Shown here: piece after piece, positions 34,301-46,690 of the stretch | How the letters are laid out: each line of letters begins with the position of its first letter | Position numbering within the stretch: position 1 is the stretch's first letter | Made by a program: the position numbers and the translations under genes | The notes under the pieces: generated by a model | Told to the model about the DNA's origin: nothing | What the model saw: only the letters and a program-made list of their open reading frames with translations | Databases searched by the model: none | Assembly: GCA_028564675.1 (NCBI GenBank) | Contig: JAOVVO010000190.1 | Coordinates: 1 to 64,000 of the forward strand | Source: Onchocerca lupi | Taxonomy: Eukaryota; Nematoda; Chromadorea; Rhabditida; Onchocercidae | DNA length: 64,000 nt | Direction of reading: 5' to 3'

Positions 34301-34974
34301 AGATCAAAAGTCCGCATGGAATTCCAATTGATCTTTTAGATCGGTAGTTTGCTACACATTTTACAGCATTTTTCAATAATTTCCTCTATTTCAGCTCAAT
34401 TTAGTTATATTATCAAGTAGTAGTAAAATGAGGACATTGGTATTAAAAATTTTAACTTTACTTTTAGATCACTAATAATCCGAACAAAACCATATTCGAG
34501 TAAAGATATTGAAGATATATTACGAATCCGTGCTCAAGAAGAATCTGTAGAAATGGAAGCAGATGCATTTGGCATATTGACTTTGTTGGCTGGTAAAACA
34601 TCGCTACGATATGCTATGCAACTGATTTCAACTGGGAATATTTTGCGCGAACGAAGACATGGTGAAAAGGTATCCTCAATTATGTATACAATCTCTTCAA
34701 ATTTTAGAACTAAATTTGCAATAGTTTGATAAAAGTTGAAATTGGTTGAGATTAGCTTAGGATTTGGAACATGTAATAGATTGGTATACGTTCACATTTA
34801 TGTAACTATTAGGGCATGCAGAGATGACTAAGTAAGAAATCTGATTTTTGAATTTACGGAAAATACTTCCAGGTGTCACCCGTAGATCTCAAACGAGCTT
34901 ACTCTTTATTTATGGATCATAAAAGAAGTGAGAAATTCTTGAACGATTATCAGAAACATTTCATCAATGACTGA
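31302..34974 (+). CDS. ruvb-2: RuvB-like AAA+ ATPase 2 (RUVBL2, Reptin)
   Basis: Eight exons, 31302-31481, 31853-32068, 32264-32453, 33336-33460, 33738-33851, 34123-34343, 34468-34669 and 34873-34974, all phase-consistent, give 449 residues (human RUVBL2 has 463). The N-terminus has the RUVBL2-specific MERIGAHSHIRGLGL. Walker A is GEPGTGKT (73-80). The OB-fold insertion domain II lies about 125-235. Walker B is LFIDEVHML (292-300), sensor 1 is ATNKG and the sensor-2 Arg is in TSLRYAMQL. RUVBL2 pairs with RUVBL1 in INO80, SRCAP and TIP60 chromatin complexes and in the R2TP co-chaperone, which also assembles PIKKs, snoRNPs and axonemal dyneins. The stretch after Walker B that is usually ATNRGITRIRGTSYQ is shortened in sequence to KGHEYIRGTQIK, with length kept close to the family. 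The gene appears intact. Confidence 0.96.
32454..33335. other. Longest ruvb-2 intron
   Basis: An 882-base intron with GTTCTG donor. It contains a less AT-rich patch at about 32760-32945 that is open on the minus strand for 65 codons, but I see no domain and no matching splice partner. Without splicing at 32453 the plus frame would continue to a stop at 32531, giving a truncated product. Confidence 0.5.
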
Positions 34975-36487
34975 ATTTCTCCTTGTTTGTTGAGAATCTC
35001 GTTATCCATGTTTCATATTTTGATGGCATGAATAGCTGACCGTTTTTTGTACTTTTCAAGGTGGTTGTGGAAGCTCATAAAACTTGTGTAACACCCAGGA
35101 TAATTATTTCAGGTATGAAAGTGACTCTTTGATTTCCTGCTGTTTTTGTTTTCTTATGATGTCCCAAGTTTGTTAATAAATTGGTTTTCCTTTTCATTAG
35201 TCATCGATGCAAACACTATAAAAACGTCACGACTCACATTAATAGTTACATGATTCGATGGAATCTGCCATTCGTTTTTAAACTGGGATTTTCGCTCTGT
35301 TGTGAACTCGGTAAGGGAAAGTCGATATACCACCAGTAGTCCTACCCTTCCCAACATTCGTTGATTCGAATGTGTTGGAGATTTGTAGTCGCTTCAGTTT
35401 GGAGCGATTATTCCATTGCTCACGGATAAATTAACTTGCTTTAATGGGCATTCTTAAATAGAAAAAGAACATATTATATTTCGAAGTCGGAGATCTGCAG
35501 TGTTACTGAAATATGAACTCTAGTCCGTATGTTCGGTTCAATTTAAAAAAATGATCCAACTAAACTACTCTCTTATCTCTAGTCGCGCTCACTCGTGCCA
35601 CGTGGGATAGTATAAGGGAATTTATTCACTTCGAAGTTACTGTCTATAATGTTACATTCCGTTATATATATTTCTTTTATCTCATACATACAATCTTTTT
35701 TTATCTGGACAACATATACAATTGAACAAATTGGAAAAAATGCATGCCGTGTTTAAGACCAATAACAAACAAATGACAAATCACTGGGAATTTTCTCCTG
35801 CATAACAAAATCTTAAACATATATTCAAAGATTAACATTTAATTTAATGAATTCAAATAGTTTATCAAAAAATTAGGGCATCTCTCTGATCCTGTAAAAA
35901 TTTAGAAACAGTTATAGAATAACTGCGAATTATTTAAAAAGAGGTCAATCTTAACCTTTCCCTTGCTTTCACAACTGCAAATGAAGATGTAAGGTAGTTA
36001 GGATAAAGAGGAAGAAGAAAACAAGAAAGATCCCTAGTTTCTGCTCATAATTAGTTCAAAGTGTCTTTTCATACTTGCTTTCAGGGATATACATTAAAAA
36101 TTGTGATTATTAATTCCTCATACAACTTAAATATCTCTAAACACGGCAAATTCAGTACACTAGACAAAAAATACGATGAAGAAATACCCGCCTGAATGAG
36201 CAAGCAAAGATATCCGTTACAACAGTGTACATATAAATTCGAAATAAGTGAACTAATGAGATCGATGAAAACAAACACTAATGAATAGGAAACGTCACAC
36301 TAGGGTTGACAATGTTCATGAAATGATTCCTTGTCAATTCTCATTTTAAATAATTTGAAAATTAATCTCTAATATGTAACATGCTAGAATCCGTAACTAA
36401 AAGAAATAGTTTTTCTCCATATAACTTAAGGTCTCTTCCAGGTAAAATAAATGGATATGAATGTATGTAATGCATACTGATGATAAG
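34975..36487. other. Region between convergent ruvb-2 and Integrator 6 genes
   Basis: Should contain both 3' untranslated regions. The open frames at 35154-35357 and 36081-36278 on the minus strand show no domain and no supporting splice sites. No gene is called. Confidence 0.6.
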
Positions 36488-39400
36488 CTACAAATCTTCA
36501 CTAATGGAAGCATTTGGTAGCGTCTGATTTAATTGCTTCGTTATAAGATCTATCAGTGCTTTTCTCCGAAATCGTCTCGCTTCCCGTAATGCATAACATA
36601 AGCATATCCTACGATCCACAATACAAAGATCTTTTATTTCCCTATTCTGCATCGACATCACTTTTTCAGCTGAAATGTTATGTTTATTTTTTTAATGAAT
36701 TTAAGACTCAGACGAATGATAATATTTTTTAAAGATATATATGCTTAACCATAGCATATTCCAGATAAAAACTTTTTCTAATTAACAGAAAAAAATGAGA
36801 ATCAAAAATCTCGTCCATTCAAATCTTATATGTAGAGACTTATTAATTGGATTTTAAAATTAAGCCAGTGGAAACGTACCGTCTACTAGCTTCCTTACAA
36901 ATTTGCCCAAAAGTAATTTCTTCTCCTTCAATGCCGATTCTTCTAAGCGTGATGCACCTTCTAAACGTGACTTTTTCTCCACTGGTGAAAATTGAGATCT
37001 CACTGGAGAAATCCTCTTCAGCGACTTTTCATGCACATCACCATTCAATCTATGTTCAACATTACCATTCAAACCTGACGTAGATGGTCCGCAACCGGAA
37101 CCAATAACCGCTTCTGAAAGAATTACAGCAATGCTTAGATAAACTGTGTTTAAATGCAACTTTATTGTTGGTCATAAATTTATGCTCTATCAAATTCTGG
37201 CACAAGAACAAATTCCTTTATTTCTTTTTAATTTAATTTAATCCTTAAATTTAGATCAAATTCCTTATTGTGCTATTATTTGGCATAGCAATAATTCAGA
37301 AACGTTCCATGTGACCCAATAATAAAAAACAAAAAGTAGGAAGAAACAACCACATTAGTAATCTGAGAAAACTATTTGTATATTATTCCATTGTCGGAAA
37401 CAGATGATAAAAATGATACAGCAAACTCACGAGTATCTTTAGAAGAGAGATCAGAATTGAGAGAAGCTAATTCGAGATCAGATAAAGAAAAAACAGTCGA
37501 CGAACATGAGGATATACTACGCCGTCGTCGTTGCCTATAACTGGAAAAAATAGTGTCGCATTTCTACATTATTTTATAGAAAAAGTTAAAGCAGCCAGAA
37601 TTTTAGTTGAATATTAAAATATATAGAAAATTTAAATATGGTAAAGCACTTACCGCCAACGAGACAAGGAATCGGGTGCCAAAGGTCCAGCCTTTCTTCG
37701 TGGTGGACGATTATTATCTGTGCTTGAAGCACTTGAACCTGTCGAAGACAATCGCTTTTTTGAGGTTTCTGCTTTCGGAGAAGTTCCCAGCAAGTTTCCT
37801 TCGCCCACTTCATCTACTGTCATAGTCTTCTGCAATATAAAGCATTAATTGCATAATCTAATTTGACAAGAATTGCAAATATATATAACTCAGTTTTGAA
37901 ATGCATAAAGTTTGTCCGAATTTTATATAGCTCTTTTTTCAAAAAATACTTGAAGATTACGCACCTTATCGATTTTAAATGGATTTCCGAACGCATGTAC
38001 ACGGATTGCTTGCGGTTCAACTTCTCTAAGTGGACCACGTCCTACAGCTTCAAGGCTCTTAATATATTCCTGATAATTTCCCATTTGGCTAATGGGAAGA
38101 TTGTGCAAATCCTCTGCAAAACACAAATAAATGCAACATAGAATACTTCAACTAAAAAATGGAAAATATCGGAAAATAATAAAACAAACCGGCATGTTGC
38201 AATTTGATATTGGTACCCGGCCGACCACCTTCAAATACCGGTATCTGCCTTATGTTGAGCTGTTGCATTAAATTGATTCGCATTTTTTGTACTTGCTCGA
38301 AAAGTTTACTTCGTTTGATTTCAAATGGATTTCGAAATTGCAGCGACGGAGCAATTAATATTTTAGGAATATCAACTTGTACCTGCAATTAGCTGTATGT
38401 TTAATTTGTATCCAAATTCACAGTAATGATCTATAATTTATTTTAGCTTGTACCTACGATGTAAACTGGAAAAAAAAGGAACTGAAACATATAAAATCTA
38501 ATTTAGCACTTGCAGATATATTTATAAATAATGTATGAGAAATAAAAAGAGAAGAATTTAATCACATTAAAAATTATGTTTAATAACAAAAATTGTCTAA
38601 CAGAAAAAAAAACCTGGAACCCATGAAAATTGTCCATATCACTATATCCAGAAATTCTTTTCATACTCCGATTATCCCGCAGACGTGCACGTTTCTGAAC
38701 ATTAATCTAAAATGATTCATAACATAAACGATTACAACCAATCGTTTTGATAGAAGAACTAGCTTTTTACAATATTCTTTATGCAAAAAACAAACCAATG
38801 ATACAAGTGGAATTGAAATTTGTAACGATGCTGCCACAGTACTACACAATGATTCAAATTCTTCACGAGCCATATGTTTCACTTTCGCAATATACGACAA
38901 TATGTTATATGAATATTGCTGCATTTGATCAGGTTCCAACATTGGATGTGAGATATTTAATCGAGCAAATGCCTTTTTCAGTGGCTAAAATGAAGCTCCA
39001 GTTTTATGATTATGGAAGAATAATACATATGAAATGTCCTTCAAGCTTATATCGGATTATAAAAGCATTTGGAAATATAAAAATGTGAAAGTTTTTATAT
39101 CAAAATAAATCATGTACTATTTCGTCCTTCCAAAGTTAACCGAATAACTACCTATAAAGATGCTATATATAATAAATATAAGCCTGAATGATTTGAAATA
39201 AGAGCTGAACCGAAATCACATCTTCCTGATTATTGAATTATGTGAAAAGACTACAGATAATAAAATAATATCAAACAAATAATAAATAGAATTCTAACTG
39301 TAAAATTAAGATATACCTGCACATAATAACTTGGCACTGTGGCTAAATATTTTTCCAGACGCAGCCTCCAGGAGTGGCTATTTCTAGCTTTTGGGTCCAC

Positions 39401-42400
39401 CTTCATTTCCTCAATTAGCGGAAGCAAAAGTGGATAATTATAAGGCATTATAAATAAATTTACAGATGATAAATTGGTGGCCGCTTTGAGGTACCCAAAA
39501 GGAGCTGGCGAACTCCCGAGTACACTTGAATTATGAACGAAAACCTGAAATTTTCACTATTTCTAACAAAAGATTTAAATAAATTTAAACTCATTTTTTG
39601 TTACCAGTCATATGAGTAAGACAAAATGTATACCGAATTCTAATAGAGACTTATTTTGACAACATTAAATGACTTAATTTGATTTACTTTTTGTTCACAA
39701 TCTCACTTTGGATGCCTCGTCTTGAACTGACTAAGATTAGCCTACATTCTGAATTCATTTGAGACTTATGAAAATATGCTCCACTGATGAAACTGAACGT
39801 TCCAGTCTAGAAAAGTTTATGATTTTTTCAAAAAAATTGTCTTAGAAAAAGGAAAAGTTATACCTGCCAACAAACTCCGGGTTGTTTGCGCTCTAATATA
39901 AACTTCGTTAAAGGTGAAGGTTCAAGTTCATATTTATCAAATGGAAAATCCTGACAAACGAGAGGTTCACAAGAATCACAACGAAATGAGATCACTGGAT
40001 GAGCTTTTCGTGGCGGTAAACTTATCCTGCAACCGAATACACTACCAAAAAAAGTTTTTCTCAAAAAATAAAAACTGAAATTCAACTAGTAGTTTCCTGA
40101 AAAATGAATATGGCACATTTTGAAATTTTCTCACGAAAATGACAATATTTAATAACAAAATCTGTGTAGTGTATTTTATATCTCTGAACTGAAAAAAAAA
40201 AATTACATGCTGCGATCGGGCCAAAATGCTTCTGGAATGGGCCAATGACCGGGATATGATCGAGATGCACGCGAGTAAACGGTACAAGTAACATTATGCC
40301 AGTTTTCTAAATTAAATGATTTACCACTAATGCATGCTAATTCACCATTTTTCTTCGAACTTCCGTTTTCAACAATACCGTTTGTTCGATCTGAAAAAAA
40401 ATCACCATTTAATTTCTGAATGAATTGCCTTATAGGCAAATATTTTTTTTGGATTCAAACGCTAAAATTTAAACAATAAATCTTGAAAAATACCAGAATT
40501 TAATATAGGATCTGGTCCGTATTTTTCAAAACGTAAAACGATTCCCTGTTGCTGCAGTTTCTGAACGACCGACTCAACACATATAGCCAACATCTTATGT
40601 GACGATATGCAATATGACCGTCCTGAAATTATTCTAATATTGCAGCTGTTTAAAGAAATTCTACTAATAAACTATAAGTTAATGAAAACAATTCACATAA
40701 AAATGAAGAGTAAAACAAAATATAAAACCAGAATTTGCGCAAAAATTGCAAATTAACCATTTAAGAAAAATAAAAAATGATAAAAATGCCTTCTACTTCA
40801 GATGACAAAGAAATAACTTTCTGAATAATAATGATCACTTACCTCCAGTTGCAACACACATCGCATCAATGGGACTATTATCGGAAGGTATATTCATTCC
40901 AGGAGAAACTTTTCCAATGGGGGTATTACCACCAAGACGCAAAACTATTGAATAGAGGCGCTGGTCCCATCTAAACGGTTCTTCAATTAGTTCGTTACCA
41001 ATTGCTGTAGGTTTAGCGACTTTAATCTGGAACAGAAGGATCATACATCATTATTATACATACTTGATCTCATGCTAAAGTTTTGAATATTTCTAAGTCA
41101 TATTTATAAAAATCAATCATTTGCTATAGGCAATAAGAAACTTGCCTATCATCAGCAGATTGAAGACCATATCAAAACTACAACATATTCATCAAATAAT
41201 TATCAACTGCTGTATTTAGTACATTTGATTCCTCTAAAAAATTGGTTACCTTTGTCATCTTGCCTCTATCACCAGTCGTTTTATCATCTCATTTTAACTC
41301 TGTAATGCAAACTTTAAGAATATAAGAGTGAGCAAAGCTTTACCTCATTAACAATTCCAAATTGAGGACATGTCAAACAATTACCATCAGTTATGCTAAT
41401 TATAACAACCGGTTCGATATAGAATGGATAACGACCAGCACCAAAATTGTCAATGCCAGTTTGTAGTCGATTCACATTCACAAACCTTAAACAGAGATTG
41501 AAAATTAAAAAAAAATACACTAATTTGTTCCGGTTACTTGCTTCTACAACACATTTAACTTTACCCTTGAAGCCTGTATAAAGTTAAAATTGTTCTAACA
41601 ATAAACAGAGAGAAAAATTGGAGTTTTTTATAAAAACTGGGTCATTTTAATATATCCACTATTCTTTTATGTAACAGCAATACAGTAGCCCTCAAATGAT
41701 GGAAATTCAAATAGACATGAGGTTGATAATTACTAGAATTGTTTAATCTCAACAAATACCTTAAAGCAGAGCCTAAAGCAGTACCAAAAGACGTTAGACC
41801 ATGCGGTTTTAGCATTTTCAGCTGTTCTTGGAAGATACTTTGGCTTTCTCGCCATCCCGCCTGGAACAAAAATTCATAAAAACCTATATGAAATAATCAA
41901 AGATAAATGCACAATATAATTCAAAGAATCAGCACTATTTGATCATTTCAAACTGCCATTTTTCAGCTAAGAAATTCAACCACAATTTTTTATAGAACAC
42001 TTTTACAGCATGCGAGTGTTCAAAGAATATATTAACCATAATAGCATATGAAAGCTCCCCACATCAAATATCACGCTAATTTGGATAAATAACTTTTGCA
42101 AAAAAATTAATTAACGGATAAAATTTAAAAAAAATCGACTAATAAATCCGTCGAAATTTTGGACTGCAATTCCCTCTCATTACATATTTCATTTATTCCA
42201 ATAATTTAAATCATTGATTTCCGACTCCTTCTATTCTTCGCATTTTTGCAAATCAAATCTTTGTTATATACTTATTGCAGCTTTGGTTTATAGTGATTCA
42301 GTACGACTGCAATGGAACAATCTGCTACTTCTAAAGTTCTTCCACATGATTCGTCTGCCTTCTCGGTCTATTGATTATAATTAGTGTATTCTTCAACTCA

Positions 42401-44229
42401 ACTGGAACCATTTAAAATAAAAATTGACGACATACAAGTATTTATTTTAAAATTCCAAATTCTCTAACTCTTCTTTTCACATAAAAAATTTAAATAGGAG
42501 CGAAAGTCTTCCTAAAAGTCATAAAATTATCAATGTCGATATGTTGTCCCCTCTTTAATCTTTTAAATCCATTTTCTCTTACATTTATCCAACCAAATGT
42601 GTTCCAGTGGTTTCAGTACATCCATGCTTTTATAAATTTTTCAAATGTTTGGAAGTCATTTGTTCAGCAAAATAAAGCATATGCTTGTTAAATTTTAACA
42701 GTGCATTCATTGCAATCGTTTCTTTTTTGCTGACACAAGATATGCACTTATTTGTGAAGCAATTGCATACTGTTTGCCAATAGGGAAGAAGATAGTGTTA
42801 GGACTGAAAGACAGATCACCATCGACACTGTTCTTCTCATCTTGAACTCTCTTACCACTTTTATTTCCTTCTAATTCAATCTCTCTATCTCAATTTCAAA
42901 CCACCAAATCCCACCAATTTTTGCAGCGTGGTTCCCTATATGCTTCACAACTACTTCCCTTAATTTTAATTACACCCCTTACTATCGCAATTGATAACAT
43001 TGCTATTTTTCTAACTGTGGTAATGGGAGAAGCGCCCGGATGGCTACCAGTTGCACTTTACCATCCTTTCTTAACCGAATCAACTAAACCCAAAGACATC
43101 AGCAAGGATGGATATTCACAATCCCACGATAAGGTTTAGTATTTCCAAAAATTTCTTTATTTTAAAAATTTTTTTCAACTTTTAATTCGATAAAATCTTA
43201 TTCAGAACTTCAGTTGCACTATCCGACTATTATTTCCATGCATTGTGCAGCTGTAGCTACTTGTAGCTATATGGATTTTGTTTCACGCCAATTCGGAACG
43301 TTTTCTCTTAAGCGAGACTCGATGATCGATCCATGCGCCCGACGGTTCAGAATACTTTTCACCCGGTAGGCAGGCAGCTTTTCAACGAACTCTTTCGAAC
43401 GAGTTCAAAACTGACAAACTACTAAGCCGGAATCTTCAATGATAACGACAGCAGTTCAGGCCTGTTTTATTCATCATTTTATTTTTACGATCAGTCCTCG
43501 AAATACGAGAATTTCACTTTTGTGCAACTGTTTTTTTTTTTCTTTTTCATTTAAAATGCAAGAATTGTGCGCCATTCTTGATGATGTCTTTTGGCGCTTC
43601 TCCTTCCTCTTTTTTTGAAACTTTTTTCTCCCGCACTGTACTCTCATCGCCATTTCAGGATTGATATTTGCCACCAATGTTAGAGTTCAGCTTTCACGAA
43701 CCTTTACATTCATGGGAAATTCTTCGAACGACATCAGCATATATCGGTCACCACGTGCACTTGCATCACGCATTCGTTGCTGCAACATTCTCATCATTTT
43801 AAATGATAAAGAGTAACGGGCAGTGATGTTAGAAATGTGAAAAATGTTGCAAACATTTCAATTGCAAATATTGTATGGAAAAATAGAAATGGAAAATCGA
43901 ATTTTTCGGAAGTCGATTTTTCTTCTAGAGATTTCTACTGATAAGAATTTGGAATTTGACAAACAATAAAAAGAAAAAAAAACTTTTCAAGATTGCGAAA
44001 TATTTACAGATATTCTAGGGAATATAGAATATCCCCATTATTCGAGAATCTGAGTAAAAATATGAGAAAAGATGAAAGAATAACAGAAAGTAGGGACGAG
44101 TGAGTGGAAGGGAATTACCTTGAGGACCAATTCCACAATCGACCGAGCTACGTCTAGCATCGAGGTGCCCTGATAAGTCTTTTGGGCCATCGAGGCGCTG
44201 GAATCGATGAGAAAAACGACAATTGTCAT
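36488..44229 (-). CDS. dic-1: Integrator complex subunit 6 (INTS6/DICE1)
   Basis: Seventeen minus-strand exons: 44229-44119, 43779-43708, 41860-41760, 41485-41344, 41026-40843, 40622-40494, 40390-40207, 40026-39864, 39544-39317, 38984-38796, 38706-38614, 38382-38190, 38113-37965, 37829-37654, 37540-37431, 37113-36880, 36669-36488. Phases all agree, giving 879 residues (human 887). The N-terminal VWA domain has the MIDAS DSSAS (9-13) and TDG. Family landmarks follow: GHWPIPEAFWPD, FPFDKYELEPSPLTKFILER, MPYNYPLLLPL, GNYQEYIKS and HAFGNPFKIDK. The last exon encodes the conserved C-terminal helix (ALREARRFRRKALIDLI). INTS6 belongs to the Integrator module that recruits PP2A to paused RNA polymerase II and acts in snRNA 3' processing. 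The second intron (1.85 kb) holds a possible antisense gene. Upstream, 44500-44760 is less AT-rich and promoter-like. Confidence 0.95.
42312..43139 (+). CDS. Possible small membrane protein nested in INTS6 intron 2
   Basis: Two candidate exons, 42312-42365 and 42927-43139, would give 88 residues. The ATG lies 31 bases after a TTATTGCAG acceptor, as expected for a trans-spliced nematode message. The donor (TCG|GTCTAT) is weak; the acceptor (TTTTTGCAG) is good. Exon 2 is coding-like and encodes one hydrophobic segment (LLPLILITPLTIAIDNIAIF) followed by a polar end, WLPVALYHPFLTES to SHDKV and stop. Both exons lie inside the INTS6 intron 43707-41861 on the opposite strand, where INTS6 itself has no coding sequence. 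I do not recognise the family. It could also be part of a longer model or chance, so confidence is modest. Confidence 0.4.
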
Positions 44230-46690
44230 CCTTTCACACTTCTCATCTCCACAAAACCACCATTCGAATCTTTTGCCTCTTCGTCGTTCTCCGTTCTCTT
44301 CCTCCTCCTCCTAATTAGCTGTCAGCTGAACCAAACTTTCAACACTGTATCCCTTTCCTTCTTTCCTTCCCACAATCACTACAACACCAAAAAAAAGCAA
44401 TATTATATCTTCCTTCGAATTTAATTTTATTCCCTATCAATTAACTTTCTTTTCTTTCCCTTTTCCCATTAAGAAATCATAGGAAATAACTCGACAAGTG
44501 GCGAAATAATAAGAACTTTCAATGTTCACAACGATGCGGACGGACGAAATCTCTCCATGGTTGAATCAACCGTTACATTTTTTAAAAAGAGAGGAGAGAA
44601 GGACACAAAATAAGTGAGAAAACCGATCGATAACACGCGAAACACCGGCGAGCTCCACGCAACGGACGTCTCCACCCCCACAACCATACCACGTACATCT
44701 AACACGTACACTCACTCATAACGGACCAGCTCCCACACCACAAACTGAATCAGAGCATTCGCTCAGCTCTCCTTATATACTCTGCTATGTCATCTTTCCC
44801 AACCTTGCATTCTAACCTTTTTCAATTCTCTATGATTTTCAACTGTAAGGCTGCTATGTTCCGTTAGGTTTGGACGCAAATTGCTCTTATAACATAGACA
44901 TCATGAAAAAATAGACAAATTATGTTAGTAGTGGAGAGGGAAAAGAAAAAGCCAGCCAAAAAAAGAAAGCAGATGTTGAATGTTCTGAGCAAGGCAGTTC
45001 AATTCTTTCTCCGTCCGAACTGACTGACTCCATTTTCACTCTGATAGAATAATCCAGACTTGTCGAGCAGACGAGAAACAAAAACAAAATAGTGCAAGGA
45101 TGATGAGAAACTGCAAAATAAGAAGAAAATTTATAAAAATTATATGTTGATTTTTGGCTATTTTAATTCAAACCCAAGAATTGACTGCAACAGCTTTATA
45201 TCGTTGGCTAGTTGCCGGAAAGTCTGTATCCCTATGGTGCATTTTCTGCGACTTCCTCTCGCTTTGATTCAATATTTTATTGAAATTAGAGGAGAAGTGA
45301 GGAAAATTGGAGAAGAGAAGGTAAAGTTTTATTTGAAATTAAAAAAGTTGTTCGGATAGATTGGCGCGGGGAAGTTATATCCATCATTTGCCTGAAATTT
45401 AGATGAATTCCCGCATGGAAATCACACTGGAACTACGTGAAATTAATATGAAGAAATTGTGCACAACTTAACATTAATATTTAATTGCAATTTATCTGGT
45501 TTTTTAATTTATACCATATGTTTTCTTTTTAGATGTCTCGTCACTTGCAATGCATGAAATATCAGATTATCTGCAAAATCTAGCTTTTATACAGTGGTGG
45601 AAATAGTTTCCAAAAAGTAGACAGAGAAATTCCCAACAAAAATGATTTTATGACATCTCAGTCGGTGGATGATCCTTTGAAATATATTCATAAGATTTAG
45701 CTAAAATAAGTTTGAAATAAAAGGATTCTAGAAAAAATATTCCAAGCATTATTCTTTATTCGCTCCACAATTGCCATTTACCATTGTTCCTTTGGGAGTT
45801 GACGATTTTTTACAATGAAGAATTAAGTTTCATATATAGTTAAATTTTCAGTTATATAGTACAGTTGTACAGTTGATGATTATTCATTGCCATAGGGAGT
45901 TGTCATTGATTCGGATCATTTCGTACCAGAATATCCCATATTGTCCGTTCATCCTATCTAATGCTGAAAATTGACCGTGCTAAATTCTAATTAGTACAGT
46001 TAACCTGTTTAATTTCACTGGAACAATATTGAGGAATATCAAAAATTGAAAACTTTTACTTTGTTATCTGCCATTCGAAGTATTATTCCAAAGGCTAAAA
46101 AGGCAATAGTAAAACCTAAATATTACGAAACAGTATTTGATGAAAAAAAAAATTTCGATATCTTCGATCAAATCACATTCCATATCACCATGAAAGTGTA
46201 TGTAGTTTCTTTTTTTCTTCAATTTCCTTTTTGATATGTCTTTTGATCAGCTCTGTGAGTTCGTCAAGTAATCTAAAAAAATTTTTGAATGCATAAAAAT
46301 AAATTTTATTCAAAGCGAGATAATACCAAAATTCAACAAATTCAGAATGAATAGCATACCATAAATTTAGAATTCTACTACAATTTTATATTTAATCCTC
46401 TGGAAAAGTGCTTTAAATATCCTAGGGCATAATTCTAATATTTTTTTTTCGAATGCTGAATTCGGAAATAATGTGATATATTGTTTCATCATTTTTCTTT
46501 GTTAGTTAAAGGCCACTGAAAGAAATGTTACAAGTACTATCTTGCATACTGTCGAGAAGAAAATTGCAAAATAATTAGAATTCTAAAATATAAGTGAAAA
46601 TAATTAGAATTCTAAAATAGAAGTAATCTTAGACTTCACATATAATTCAAGAAATAGTTTTTCAGCGAGATTAGAGAATAAAAAAACGAA
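44230..46690. promoter_or_regulatory. Divergent upstream region of INTS6 and MED14
   Basis: A 2.5 kb spacer between two divergent transcription-machinery genes. The INTS6-proximal half is pyrimidine-rich on the plus strand (44270-44470), with a more GC-rich patch at 44610-44760. The rest is AT-rich. Open frames at 45144-45359 and 46046-46234 (plus) are short, with no domain. A TTTTTCAG acceptor ends at 46665, 25 bases before the MED14 ATG, and probably marks its trans-splice site. Confidence 0.55.

Noticed and set aside
34119..34376. Minus-strand frame
   Set aside because: Shadow of the ruvb-2 Walker B exon.
38747..39088. 113-codon plus-strand frame
   Set aside because: Antisense shadow of the INTS6 exon 38796-38984.
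46046..46234. Plus-strand frame upstream of MED14, with Lys-rich segment and a possible GTGTAT donor
   Set aside because: No ATG, no upstream acceptor in phase and no recognisable family; recorded only as a weak possibility.
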